From Siphonodentalium dalli (Eukaryota; Mollusca; Scaphopoda; Gadilida; Siphonodentaliidae), in NCBI GenBank assembly GCA_032622095.1, contig CP136068.1, forward strand, positions 124,317,989 to 124,381,988: a stretch of 64,000 nt of DNA. Direction: 5' to 3'. Of this stretch, positions 1 through 11,300 are shown piece after piece. Both the position numbers and the translations under genes were made by a program. The notes under the pieces were generated by a model. The model worked only from the letters and a program-made list of their open reading frames with translations, was not told the origin of the DNA and made no database searches. Each line of letters opens with the position of its first letter. The first letter of the stretch is position 1.

Positions 1-642
1 CTATTGCTTCGCATAACACTTCGTTACTTCCACATCGCGTCGCCAACATTATGGTATGATCTATCAGTAGGGATTTCTCTCTTATATAGGAGTGCTTGAA
101 GTTCACTCAATAGCTAGTCACCATGTCTCGATGTGGATTGCACAAAAAAGTAATCACCCTGAGAAATCTTGGTTGGGAGATTATTACATAACATCCAGTC
201 ACACCGCTAGTTTATGTAATGCTCTATATGAAAAGACCAATTTCACGGAGGTGTCGACAGGGGGTGTTGCGGTATCTTACCCCTCCCAACGTTTGTCAAT
301 ATGTTCAACGGTTGGAAATTTCATACCTAACACGACAGTTACTGTAGTTGGAAAAGAATAGGTTGAAATTGTTCTCGTAGTTTGATTCACCTAAAGATTT
401 TAAGGCCAACATTTACGTATTTTCCTCGTTTGACTGAAGTTGCCATCAGTTGTAAAAAAAATTATATATTAAAGTTATCTCTCGGTAATTGGTGGACCAA
501 CGGCTAACACAAAAATGTGAACCATTGTCATACAAGAAACCTTCACAGCAAAGTTGAGACCTATCATGCAGTACAACGCTTTTGGGGGAGATACCATAAA
601 CCCCATTTTGGCACTAGTAAAAACCCACGTCAGAACGACCCT
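1..642. other. Intergenic, no gene recognised
   Basis: A short open frame at 92-361 has no recognisable domain and no splice or start context that supports it. The stretch ends at the TTAA that borders the first family A MITE. Confidence 0.5.
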
Positions 643-1042
643 TTAACCCTTTACCCAACAGAAGGGCCCTGTGCCAATGCATTCTCTTATATATGCGAGT
701 CGACCATAGGTCGCCTCGCATATATAAGAGAATGCATTGGCTTAACACATTAAAAATTATAAAATTGTTAAAGAATGTAAGAAAAAATGGTAAAAAGTGT
801 TAAAACAAGATTTTTTTTAGGCCAATGCATTCTCTTATATATGCGAGGCGACCTATGGTCGACTCGCATATATAAGAGAAAGCATTGGCACAGGGCATAA
901 CTGTAACTATCACAATGTGGTCAATGAGCCGGTTCCAATGATATCCATATTTGTATGGTTCTATTGAGACAGACCGAAGATATTTTAGGCTGTTGAAGCT
1001 TTATTTGGCCGGTTTTGGCCGGTTTGTTGGGTAAAGGGTTAA
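643..1042 (+). mobile_element. Family A MITE, copy 1 (TTAA-flanked, piggyBac-like ends)
   Basis: The element is bordered by TTAA on both sides and has inverted ends reading TTAACCCTTTACCCAACA and TGTTGGGTAAAGGGTTAA. Inside lie two strong palindromes, at about 673-750 and 821-890. Each is built on CCAATGCATTCTCTTATAT, read forward and then back around a GTCGACC/GGTCGCC centre. They are separated by an AT-rich spacer. A conserved 3' part of about 140 bases (893-1030) follows. TTAA duplication with CCCT-type ends is the hallmark of piggyBac-type transposition, so I infer a non-autonomous piggyBac derivative. It has no coding capacity. Four more copies occur in the window. Confidence 0.88.
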
Positions 1043-1746
1043 GTTTTACCTCAAATTTCTTTATTTGATCGTTGGTACCCTATAGTTACTCGTTTTAAAC
1101 ATATATATGAATTAAGATTCAAACATAGAGTGCATAATGTGCATGTGAAGCTCACTCAGCAGAAGTTATCGACAGAGAAAATCTCCGTTGATACTCAACT
1201 CTTGTTGTCATGTATTAGTCGGATTCCTTATGTCGAAAAAAATGGTCGAGCGTTTTCGGAATGTTAAAAGCGATATGAGAACAGTTTCTATACCACCAGT
1301 GTGTCTATTTTCATAATCTACCTGTTTCCAGCTTGATATTTTAGTGGAAACAGGTTTGTGTGAGGCTTTTGTTTGTGTACCCCTCTATTTTTCCCCATCC
1401 ACCTGGTAATAAAAACATGCTATTACGCATAGCAAGTTCGGCAAGTGGCTTTCTTTGTTCTTAGAAATCGAAAACCATGGAGAGATCTTGCCACAAATTA
1501 CTTAATTACATATCTTAATGTGGAATTTTATCTTAAAATCATCAGATGAATTGTATTTATGACTGCATTTTCAATTTTCTTTCCCAAATATTAAGGCATT
1601 GTATATTCTTAAAATCAGCTAGATCCCATTTGGAGTAAACCAATCGACACTAATTTGATATGCGCTACATAATACACTCTTAACATTTTCGGTTACACGT
1701 AGGACCAAAATTGGTTCTGATCATTAGCACACATAATTATGTACAG
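1043..1746. other. Non-coding, nothing recognised
   Basis: AT-rich sequence between two repeat elements. I see no exon, RNA gene or clear repeat. Confidence 0.45.
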
Positions 1747-2816
1747 GGACGTGGCTAGATGGTCTCCAACGGAGGGGGTGTCCACCTTGGCAAATTCCAA
1801 CTGCACCCCCCCCCCTTGAATCAGAATCAGACCAAACACAAGTTTTGCATAATTCTATTTGTACCCCCCCCCCCCCCCACTTGCACCTCAGTGCTCAGGC
1901 CTAATATCCTATATATTCATAAACCATGGTTTTATATTCCCGGTATGAGAACATTCAGATATTTTAACCTGAAAAATTGCATAAATCCTAACATCTAGTG
2001 GTCTAACTCCAGACAAATGCACACGGCTACGGACAAGAGACCAGGACACACCGACTGACCATGGTTGTTCGGCTCGGTGTGAGAAAATTTTGAAAACTAT
2101 ACAAGAAAATCGCAAATCCTATCATCTAGACTTGCCTCAACTGAAGCTTTCCAAGTGTTGGAAATTTCAAACCTCATGCTCCCCCTCAGGTTGGAAAATT
2201 CTCCATTTCAGTCCACAAGTTTGACCAAATGTAGTAAAGTTGTTGATTATTTTCTTAAACTAATTAGCAGTTTTGTATTTTTGAAATCTGAACAAGAAAA
2301 TCGCAAAATCCTAGCATCTAGACTAGCCTCAAGCCTTCCTAGAGTTGGAAATTACAAACCTGACACACCCACTTAGGTTGGAAAATTTCCAACTGATGAC
2401 AATTCCAATGACAATGTTAACCAAATGTATGACAATATTCTTTTCTTAAATTAACTAGCAGTTTTTGACTGGCCACGGGGGGGGGGTCAGGACACACTGT
2501 AAGCTTTCCAAGTGTTGGAAATTTCCAACCTGTCACCCCCATAAGGTTGGAAAATTTCCAACTGATGACCATTTCAGTCCAAAATTTTGACAAAAAATTG
2601 GAAAATATGCAAATATTGGTACAAAAACAATTAATTCCCCCCAATAAATTGTTTGAAAAACAAACTACAAGAACATTTTGAACCTATTGTTGGTGCGAAA
2701 TTTCCAACTAATGTTTTGGCAGGTATGGAATTTCCAACTGTTGAAAATTTTGACCAAAGTTGGGGGGTGAAACCCCCCCCCCCCCCCCCCCGAAACCGCC
2801 CCCTGTCGCCACGTCT
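1747..2816. repeat. Degenerate tandem block of 'ttggaaatttcc' units with C/G runs
   Basis: Diverged units of roughly 160-170 bases recur from about 2125, 2300, 2490 and 2690. Each carries motifs like GTTGGAAATTTCCAACC and, in some, CAAGAAAATCGCAAA and CTAGCATCTAGAC. The block starts with GACGTGGC (1749) and closes with GCCACGTC (2805), so it may be an element with inverted ends. Homopolymer C runs lie at 1863-1879 and 2767-2792. A related fragment is at 16969-17160. Open frames on both strands here are made of the repeat and are not genes. Confidence 0.6.
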
Positions 2817-3646
2817 CTGATTATGTAACAATTTTGAATCGAGTTTCACGAGATATATACATGCATCCGCCATACCAACCTGAAGTGTCCCATATTGACA
2901 TCTGTATCGTAAAGCCGTCGGACATGTTGTATGTGGCGCTGTATGTGTCGAAACCCGTCGGATGGTATGCCTGAAACACAAGACGAAAACACAGTGTGAA
3001 AGAATGTTGTCTATTTTACATTGTTTTACATTTATATGTAACATTCATCAATGCATTAGCATTGAGCGCATAGTAAGGCTAGTATGTGTTAAAAAAACGA
3101 AAACTGATCCTGTCATATGATACTCAACTATAAATCTAAGTTTTCAGCATTTTTTTCCCCTTAAAATAATCAGTTTTATTTATCACATGAAATTTCACAG
3201 AAGAAAAGTGAAATAAAAAAACTACATATATAGAATATTTAATTTTTGTTTTCCAAAAATCAAAATGTTTGGGTCGGTCGGGTCCCTAACCAAGTTATTA
3301 ACACTTTCATTGTGGGTTCATGAAAAATCATGATGGGAGCTGCGATGGTGTAGCATTAAGGATCCTGTGCCATTGCATTCTCTTATATATGTGTTTATGT
3401 ATCTTGTATGCCCACAGCTGGCAGCATGCCTGCAGTTCGGAAATAGTTTTTTCAGGTTGGTAGGCAAATTTGAAACAAGTTTTTTTTTTGCCTGACTTCA
3501 GTCTATCCTTCGCGTCAAAATTAACATTTCCAAATGGACAAATTTCAGTTTAAGTTTTATTATAACCTGGGAACATTTATTTTCATATGTCAATGACCCA
3601 AGGCTTGGGAGCAGCATATATGCATGTCAAGGAACATAACCCTCCT
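2817..3646. other. Non-coding, with one orphan half of the A/B hairpin module
   Basis: At 3363-3391 the sequence CCTGTGCCATTGCATTCTCT and a few following bases match the left arm of the hairpin seen in families A and B, but no right arm follows. The rest of the stretch shows no gene. Confidence 0.5.
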
Positions 3647-3909
3647 GTAACCCTTTCATGACTGGAGCTTCCTGAAGATTTGCGAAAACCCTGTGCCAAT
3701 GCATTCTCTTATATGTGCGAGTATCCCATAGGGAGCCTCGCATATATAAGAGAATACATTGGTCTAGCAATATTTACCTTGACCAAATGACCTCGTAAAT
3801 CCAGTGCATTCTCTTATATATGCGAGACTCGAGACTCGCATGCATAAGATAATGCACTGACACAGGATCATTAAGGCTGCACCAGCACAGCTCACGTCAT
3901 GAAAGGGTT
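3647..3909 (+). mobile_element. Family B MITE, copy 1
   Basis: The ends read AACCCTTTCATGACTGGAGC and, inverted, GTCATGAAAGGGTT. The flanking TTAA has decayed to GTAA on the left and TTGG on the right. Internally there are two palindromes based on the same CAATGCATTCTCTTATAT core as family A. Between the second palindrome and the right end is the conserved motif GCTGCACCAGCACAGCTC. It does not code. Confidence 0.8.
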
Positions 3910-4468
3910 GGCTTCTAATTTAAGACGACGTGTGCATTATTTCTGTAATATGGAGATAAATCATGACGTCACTGCCGCATTAAGGTCGTATTATCGGCAA
4001 TTTGGAGTCCAATTTTTAACTAATATTGTACTGAGCTCCAATATAAATTGCAATTCACATCAATTGATTCGCTGGCTAACCCTCAAGAGTCCTTCGCATT
4101 TTTGAGCACTTAGATAATTCTAATTCAGACACCATCCCAAAGATGGGGGGAATATTTGCGGTCTCAGAATTGATGTTGCGGGTTCTGATATTGGGTCTTG
4201 AAATAACATTAAGCCTCGTTAAGTCGATCCGCCCAAGACAATCACGTTGTGCGTTCCTGTACTTCAGTCGGTGAACGCTTTACTGTTTCTCCAACAGAGG
4301 TAGTCATTCGATACTTCAGTCACCTCGGGCAAAGGGACTTCACGTGTACTTCATTGCAATAACATAGTGAACGAACCACTTCTCTATATATAGTTGACAG
4401 TACTTATTTCGCGTGAATGTTTGGATGTGCATGTATTATGTGCCATGCATCGTGGTATATATTTTTAT
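3910..4468. other. Non-coding, nothing recognised
   Basis: A 68-codon open frame at 3899-4105 begins inside the MITE end and has no recognisable domain. No other feature is visible. Confidence 0.45.
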
Positions 4469-5021
4469 ACCGTGTCACACAGGGGGGGGGTGAAAAAATT
4501 TCTTCCGGCACGTATGCCGGGATGGGTGGGTGGTCAAAGCCACCAACAAGCAATTTTTTTCCGCAACTAAAAAAAAAAAATCCTGCTTGTTTTTAGTGTT
4601 TTGGCAATGAGTTGGGCTTCAAAACCACTTTGAATCAGTTTGAATGAGAGAAATAATGTAATTCTAACTGGTAAACTGACTGCAGGCAGTTATCGTGTTG
4701 TATTTTGTTGCAAATTTTGAAATCCAAGATGGCCGCTGGCAGCCATGTTTTTTTGGCCGAATGACCTCAAAATTACTCATTCCTATTTACATGTCCATGT
4801 TAACATCCATGATAAATAGTATGCACAGAAATTCATATACAGCTGTTTACAGTGAATTTCCCCCCGCAAATCTCTGTTTTAGTGTTAAAAGGGGGGGTGG
4901 GTGTCAAAAAATGGTCGGAAAAAACTGCCGAAAACGGAAATAAAATTGGCGGTGGGGGTGGGTGGGTACAAAAAATGATCGAAAGGGAAAAAATGCCATA
5001 CGTGCCTGAATTTTTTTTCCG

Positions 5022-5060
<39 letters not shown>

Positions 5061-5072
5061 TGTGTCACATGG
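4469..5072. repeat. Inverted-repeat element with poly-G and poly-C ends
   Basis: The left end reads TGTCACACAGGGGGGGGG followed by a TTTC/CGGCACGTATGCCGG stretch. The right end is the inverse: CATACGTGCCTGAATTTT, then a C run, then TGTGTCACATG. Poly-C at 5023-5060 is 38 uninterrupted C. Proline-rich and glycine-rich open frames on both strands come from this tract and are not genes. Confidence 0.6.
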
Positions 5073-6047
5073 GCATATATCAAAACCATTCAAAAATAAA
5101 CTAGATTACCATTTTGCAGGATCAAGAAATTAAATTAAATTTCAAGGCTAAGTCGAGTTTGACAGACCCTGATATAATCAGTCAAACCAAAAATAAAAAT
5201 TCAGGAAAGTTCTGAGAAATAGAAGAAGAATCAGAGGTGGATGTAGTGGCATCTTTAGAAGCCATCGTACACTAACAACATGTTACATAAGGTATAAGGT
5301 AAGGTATATAACGTTAGACGTATAAGTTACAACGTGGATATTCGGAAAATGAGTTTGATACATATTCCGACGTTTTAGTATCATTAATTCGTTGTTTTTA
5401 TTCCCGAACAATAACGAACAAAACTGATGATTTATAAAGAACCCATTCTTGTATATTGGGAAAAATCGGTGATTTATGTAGAACCAAAAAAATGGATATG
5501 GGGAAAACCCGGTATATACCGGTTATTACCACATAACCATGTACCTTTATTTTACGGATTAACGTACTTGACATAACCCATTCATGTATGCGGGGCATTG
5601 CGGGCGGAAAACAGCTGATTTGTATATATAATCCGCCCTGAGTGACACCAAATACAGTTGCGCGAACAGCTCATCTCGGCTGCGCATGCATGCATGCCTC
5701 ACTGGTTAAATTCTCGAATCTCACTGTGTGCTGCGAATATCTTCCCGTCGACAGTATGAATGCACTCTGTGTTATTTGAAATGCATAAAGTGACCTCCTT
5801 GAAATGTGAGATATATCTTTGCTAATGAAATGATACAGAATTTAATTTATATATATAGTATAATATCATTTAGTACGGATCCCCTACGGGCGTTTATCAC
5901 CATCAAAGGCACTGGTGGCCTTGGTTGTAGGTTATAATTTAGAAATGAATTTCTTCAAGAATATACTAATAGTATAGTATAATGATAGTATCCAGTATGC
6001 ATGGGATATTATCCACAAAACACTTTGTGCAGCCGAGCTAATTACGC
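5073..6047. other. Non-coding, nothing recognised
   Basis: AT-rich stretch upstream of the inverted LINE segment. It contains a short palindromic GCATGCATGCATGC run near 5684-5697 but no gene. Confidence 0.45.
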
Positions 6048-7225
6048 CCACTGATGGTGTATATTGGCAAGCATATCTGGTCTAGTGCTTTTCTATTTAG
6101 TTTATATTTTTTACTTCTTAGACAGTTTATCATGGGACTAATATTTTCTAATAATGTATCCATATATAGGAAAATCCCATGTTCCTGATTTGTGAAAATT
6201 TAGTTCTAAATGTTTATGATTATCAACTTCCTTTATTTGTTGACCATTAAGATATAAAGGGAAATGCGAGGGTGGTTCATCAAATCTACTGATCGTAAGT
6301 GTTTGTGTTTTCGGTGGACTAAATCTGACTTGCCATTTATCAGCCCATTTACCTATATTTTACGCAAGTCTCTATTCAATATATCAGCCAATCTGTCATC
6401 TTCAACTGGAATGAAAAGTGACCTGTCATCAGCGTACAACCTTATATTTGCTTCTATGTCGACAACTATGTCGTTGATGTAGACCAGAAATAGCAGGGGC
6501 CCTAATACTGACCCCTGTGGCACTCCAGCTTGTACCAGTTGCGTTTTAGATGTCTGACCATTTATCACAGTCGATTATGTCCTACCTGTCAAATAGTTTT
6601 GGAACCAAGACATAAGTTTAACCTGATACCAATATTGCGCATTTAAACAGTAACCCCTTATGCCATAATCTGATATCACAGAACACAAACCTCATCTTTT
6701 TCCTCTTTTTCCTCATCTGCATCAATGTCTATCAATTGGTAAATAGTGCCATCGCCAGGAACAAAGCCAGATTGGAATTTAGTCAGTATATTATTGTCTT
6801 TAAAATATGTAAACACTACTTTTGAAAAACTGGCCTATAATTCTCTTGATTGAATCTTTCTTGTGAATTGGCATAACGTTAGCATGATTCCATTGGTCCG
6901 GGAAATAACTATTTTCTAAAACTTTATTAAATAATTTTGCCAAAGGATTTTAAATAATGCCTGCAGATAGCTTGAGTATTCTTTTTACTAATTAAGTCTG
7001 GGCCTGAGGCTTTTCCTACATCTAGTGAATCAAGAACATCTTTTACCTCTCCATCAGTTACCTTTATATCACTCAAGGGTGTCTTCTCGTATAACATGGG
7101 AACTTTCTGGCAAAGGTGCATCAAATATAACGTCAGAGCTCTGATTCGCAAAATGTTCATTTAATATATTTGCTATCACTTCAGGATCGGTCACCACACT
7201 ACCATTTTAATACAAATCTTACATT
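6048..7225 (-). pseudogene. LINE reverse transcriptase, 5' part, inverted and frameshifted
   Basis: Read on the - strand from 7225 downwards this is an ordered reverse-transcriptase domain of a CR1/L2/Jockey-type LINE, broken by several frameshifts. In order it shows: PEVIANILNEHFANQSS (about 7190-7140), VLDSLDVGKASGPD (about 7040-7000), KVLENSYFPDQWNHANV with MPIHKKD (about 6930-6860), QSGFVPGDGT (about 6770-6740), GVPQGSVLGPLLFLVYINDI (about 6530-6470), the active-site box LYADD (about 6440-6425), KWADKWQVRFSPPKTQTL (about 6350-6295), a DNHKHL box and LRSKKYKLNRKALDQI (about 6130-6070). The next part of the protein resumes on the opposite strand at about 7228, so the two segments are head to head. 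The copy cannot be functional. Confidence 0.88.
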
Positions 7226-7466
7226 TTGCCATTGTTCGAGTATGCAGATGTAATATGGGATAACTGTTCCTTATGTATAAGGCAGAGCTTCTTGAAAATT
7301 TACAACTCGACGCGTTGAGGTCCATCAGTGGTGTGATCAGGGGGGGGGGGGCAAGTCATATTTTACTTTACAAGGAAACGGGGTATATACCACTAGCTGA
7401 TAGAATGTCCAGAAGGAAAGTGGTTACGATTCATAAGGCAGTCCAGAAAATAGCTCCCAACAGTTA
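7226..7466 (+). pseudogene. LINE reverse transcriptase, 3' part, sense segment
   Basis: Starting at about 7228 the + strand encodes ILPLFEYADVIWDNCS, then after a frameshift KAELLENLQLDALRSISGVI, then SHILLYKETGYIPLADRMSR and AVQKIAPNSY. This is the C-terminal thumb/connection region typical of CR1/L2-like LINE proteins. It continues directly from the residues at the end of the inverted segment (6048-7225). A G run at 7340-7349 replaces part of the coding sequence. The segment is cut at 7467 by a family B MITE. Confidence 0.85.
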
Positions 7467-7697
7467 TTAACCTTTCCATGACGGGAGCTTCCTGAAATTT
7501 GCGCAAACCCTGTGCCAATTCATTCTCGTGTATAGGGAGCCTCGCATATATAAGAGAATGCTTTGGCCAAACAATATTTACCATGACCTTGTAAGCCAAC
7601 GCATTATCTTATATGCGAGGCTCCCTATATGGGAGAATGCACTGGCAAAGTATCTTTAATGCTGCATCAGCTCAGCTCCCATCACGAAATGAGTTAA
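7467..7697 (+). mobile_element. Family B MITE, copy 2, inserted in the LINE remnant
   Basis: TTAA borders lie at 7467-7470 and 7694-7697. The ends (AACCTTTCCATGACGGGAGC and the inverted CCCATCACGAAATGAGTT) are diverged family B ends. The two internal hairpins are partly eroded: the first keeps CCTCGCATATATAAGAGAAT, the second lacks part of an arm. It interrupts the LINE C-terminus just after the APNSY codons, so it is younger than the LINE insertion. Confidence 0.8.
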
Positions 7698-8085
7698 CAC
7701 AATAGAACATATTCTCGAATACGGAAATACGATCATTCTGGAGACCACTATATATACAAGAAACATTATACTGCCATCGAAAAAGTCCAAAGACTGGCGA
7801 CAAAACTTGTAACGGAACTATATAAGATACATACTGCGACTACAAAACACAAACGGTTAATATACAGGGTTAATGTCCCTGAAATATCGCCGTTTCAGAG
7901 ACGGCATGGTAGAAACATAAAAACTATTTCACAACAACTATGTATAACACCAAGACAGTGTGATGAACTGTTCGAACGAGTACAAGACGACCATAGTATA
8001 CCAGGGAGGCATTCATATATAAATGTCGAACAAAATATTGTCGCACCGAATTACATAGAAACTCTTTCAGCAATATATATATATA
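7698..8085 (+). pseudogene. Second LINE-like C-terminal fragment
   Basis: In shifting frames the + strand reads HILEYGNTI, then AIEKVQRLATKLVTELYKIH. This resembles the 'LEYG..IW.P....IEKVQRRATKL' block of LINE reverse transcriptases. The first LINE fragment already contains its own version of that block (EYADVIWDNC), so this is probably a different element or a rearranged copy. The following residues (for example RRHGRNIKTISQQL) are unassigned. An AT microsatellite ends it near 8085. Confidence 0.5.
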
Positions 8086-8570
8086 TATGACAATATGATA
8101 AGTGAAGCTGATGCGGATATAGACTATACATATGAATGAGTGCATGCATGGTAAATTATATTCGAAATTATGTCTGAGTCATGTTGAATTATGCATTCGT
8201 AACTGCTTTATATATAAGCCTGTTGTAATCTGAACGTGAAGAGTTAAACAGTTCTGGGGAGAAAACAGAAGCAAATAGCAACTAATAAATATGTTACATA
8301 ATGTTCGCCGGTCCGGAAGTGTTACATTGCAATAATTAAACCCCCTATTAAGACGTCGCGACAAATTTATGTCTGCTTGATCAGACAATCGTATACAATA
8401 GCGCAACGGGGAGTGGATCGCACTATCACCAATAAAACGACGAATAAAACAAAATTAACTTCATTCACAAAGTTATATAATTGTTTGATTTGACAATTGC
8501 CCCCAGTCGAGGGCTTAATACACACAGCAGGACAAGCGACGACAATATTGGCGATTAATGCAGCTGTGCT
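8086..8570. other. Non-coding, nothing recognised
   Basis: No exon, repeat family or RNA gene seen. The open frames here have no recognisable domains. Confidence 0.4.
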
Positions 8571-8775
8571 TATAGTAATGCCCAAAGTAATTGACCACTT
8601 AACCACATCAGAATTATGGGTAATTTTTCAGGATTTAGTCGGAAATATGGCTTGTTGCCATTCTCGGCGAGAGCTTTCCGATTAATGGCAACAAGCCATA
8701 TTTCCGACTAAATCCTGAAAAATTACCCATAATTCTGCTGTGGTTAAGTGGTCAATTACTTTGGGCATTACCGTA
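8571..8775. mobile_element. Family C palindromic MITE, copy 1 (TA-flanked)
   Basis: This is a near-perfect foldback of about 200 bases. Arms run from AGTAATGCCCAAAGTAATTG through CAGGATTTAGTCGGAAATAT to a short GAGAGC centre and back. It is bordered by TA, which with ends of the CAGTAAT type suggests a Tc1/mariner-derived MITE (inference). There is no coding capacity. Seven further copies occur in the window. Confidence 0.85.
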
Positions 8776-9579
8776 TAGCTGCAGTGGGCTCACAATTGAG
8801 AAAGCTGTCTTATGGCCATTGATATATTCTTCTGATGCCCTTCGAGTTCAATAAATTGGACCATGCATATATAGGTTTCCTCCACGACAGACCGTATTCG
8901 ACTAGAAACTGTGTATACTATATCGGACCCTTGCCGAAGGCAATCTCACTCTCGCGTATAGGCTATATAAGCTTACGCATAGAACCACTGGGGATACCAG
9001 CTTAGTTTACCATCCCACCACATGCTGAGAATTGTTCAAGTTCTAGTTTTCTGTTGATTAGGGTAGTTCTCTATATAAAATCTCTGAATTGTGCCAGTGT
9101 CTATACTTTACAAAATGAGCAGCGGGATATTAATAATTCCAGAAGTTATCCTATACAACTGACATTTGCACGATATTAGCCTTAAGTATCTGGCAGGAAT
9201 CAATTGTGCAATCACTCGTGGCATTAATTGGTACCTCATTTTTATATAGCATTATGAGTAGTCTGTAAGTATAGAACAAAGCCCTCCGCATCGCACTCCG
9301 CCAGCAATGATGCATGCATGGACACCGACCAAAGACCTCAACGGCGTAGCGAACCTACCTACGATGACACAACGACTGGTGGATCTCAGAAACAAGACTC
9401 TCGCCAGATTAGACAAGAGCCTACTCACCCAAGAGCTCTGACTATGAAACCAACTACTCGCCACGAAAAATACAAAGTACACCCTTCAACTCGACGAAAC
9501 AGACAGACCCATGCATGCATATAGAACTGAAAGGCCGCTGACACCACCATGTGCACCGCCCCTTGTCGCCTTGCCCCCA
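8776..9579. other. Non-coding, nothing recognised
   Basis: A + strand frame at 9318-9524 and its - strand shadow have no recognisable domain. No exon or RNA gene seen. Confidence 0.4.
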
Positions 9580-9730
9580 GCACAGTTACTGGACATACAG
9601 TCCCAAAAAATAAGGGTTTAATTGAGTTTATAAATCGGTATCCTAGTATAAGGAGCTCCTTGTACTAGGATACCGATTTATAAACTCGATTAAACCCTTA
9701 TTTTTGGGACTTTATGTCTAGTAACTGTGC
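9580..9730. mobile_element. 151-base near-perfect palindrome (foldback MITE)
   Basis: Left arm GCACAGTTACTGGACATACA onward and right arm ...TGTCTAGTAACTGTGC are inverted copies with few mismatches, meeting at GGAGCTCC near 9655. Arms are about 72 bases. It is seen once in the window, so the family is unassigned. Confidence 0.75.
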
Positions 9731-11069
9731 CCTCAGCTAACTTCGGTGCCAATAACCAGCACCAACCACATCAACATGACTATGCACATAACGACTAATA
9801 GGATTGTCTTTTGGTCCTGGTCGAAGTTAAATGATGGGTGTGGTGGTCACATCAAGAAAGGGTGAAGGGACCAGCAAAATGCAGTCCGACAACTCGGACG
9901 GAAACGACTCAATTCTGCTATTCCGAACATTGTCCGCGCAATTTTCCCATCCATGTGAACGAACACAGCCTAAACGACATAAAGAGCTGTCTGATGTGTT
10001 TTTTATGTGGAAACACGCATTGAATGTCATGTGTAATATTTATCCAACCTGCTTTGCATGCTCTCGAAGATTTGGAAAAAAAGGTAAACTTATACTTGTG
10101 AATATTCTGCATACATGTAAGGCACCGTGCAGACAGATATGTCAGATATATAATGGATAAATAGCTATATAGTGGTTGTATTCTGCAATTTATGGTACAT
10201 GCAGACCTTTCCGGATATTCGCTCTTCTATAAATCATACCCTATAATTAATACTCAAAATTAACATTCACTGCACGGCTTCGGCGAATTTTTCTGACATT
10301 TATAAATCTATTCATCGCATAGCCAAATGGGAATTCAAATATATGGCAAGCCAAATTACTGTGTTAATATATATTCTATCTGTATATTTACAGCATTATT
10401 TACGCAGTTGTGTAGTTGTATCACTTTGAGCTGTACTTTCGAATGCCACCAATTAGCGCATCCATGGATCGTATAGTTTTCTGCGGAAACAGGTGCTCTT
10501 CATCAACTAGTTGCTGTTCGTACTTATCGTTAAATAATGAGCGAAATTCTTAGAAACTGTTTTCGCGGTCGATGATATATGTCCCAGTATATGGAGAAAT
10601 ATTTATACTTCGCGTGATTTATAAACACAACTCTTTGTGCGCGATTGGGTGCATCGGTGCTTGCTTGTGTATTTTTGTTTTATCGTAAGTTTATGGGGAA
10701 TTCTCCATTACTTACAGTGCATACACGCTACATACCAACGTGATACTCCGAGTCACATACTTTGATGTCGGAATTGGATGCATAATGGTAAACTACGTGG
10801 AATGTTTCTGTTTAGTTAAATACACAATTTTACACATATAGCTGTGTGGTCTGTTGGTTTTTATGTCCTGATCAGGACCTTAAATCAAAGCTGCATGTTT
10901 TTGGCCCCAAACTCGCACAGCAGTGAAAGTATGGATATGCACGTGGTTATTTTATGTGTGGCTTTAGAGCGAAATATCTCATTCTCAATTATGTTTTACA
11001 TATAGTATACACCATGCACTACTTAATTTAAAATTAAACTCGTTGGCATAATAATGTGTATATTGAAGT
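9731..11069. other. Non-coding, nothing recognised
   Basis: Overlapping frames at 9827-10160 on both strands show no known domain. The rest is AT-rich without visible gene signals. Confidence 0.4.
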
Positions 11070-11300
11070 TACACAAATAAAACCTGTTTTATTCCGATCA
11101 GAACCAAACACTGCACCTTAATCTTGTAACATATATGCAACTTAGTGTAATTTAGGTTTTGGTCAGAACAAGCCAAATGTAGTTTTATATAGAGTACTAT
11201 ACTAGATGCACATATACCAAATAGGATTTCACAAGAACCAGGTGGTTTTGATGATTGCTTCTGCACAGAACCAAATAATATTTCAATAGAACCACAATCG
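11070..11300. repeat. Degenerate 'agaaccaaa' interspersed repeat
   Basis: Motifs such as ATCAGAACCAAA, GTTTTGGTCAGAAC, ACAAGAACCAGGTGGTTTTG and GCACAGAACCAAATAA recur every few tens of bases in both orientations. The same style recurs at 16080-16290, so it is probably an old dispersed repeat. Confidence 0.4.

Noticed and set aside
643-890. TATATAAGAGAATGCA in the hairpins considered as a TATA-box promoter
   Set aside because: It is part of a palindrome present in both orientations, with no initiator or transcript evidence.
4833-5133. Overlapping 60-90 codon frames on both strands with Pro or Gly runs
   Set aside because: They translate the poly-C/poly-G ends of a repeat element and have no other protein-like content.
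9318-10160. Several overlapping frames including a CGGHIKKG word, considered as a zinc-knuckle gag remnant
   Set aside because: The CCHC spacing is not met and no retroelement motif is near.
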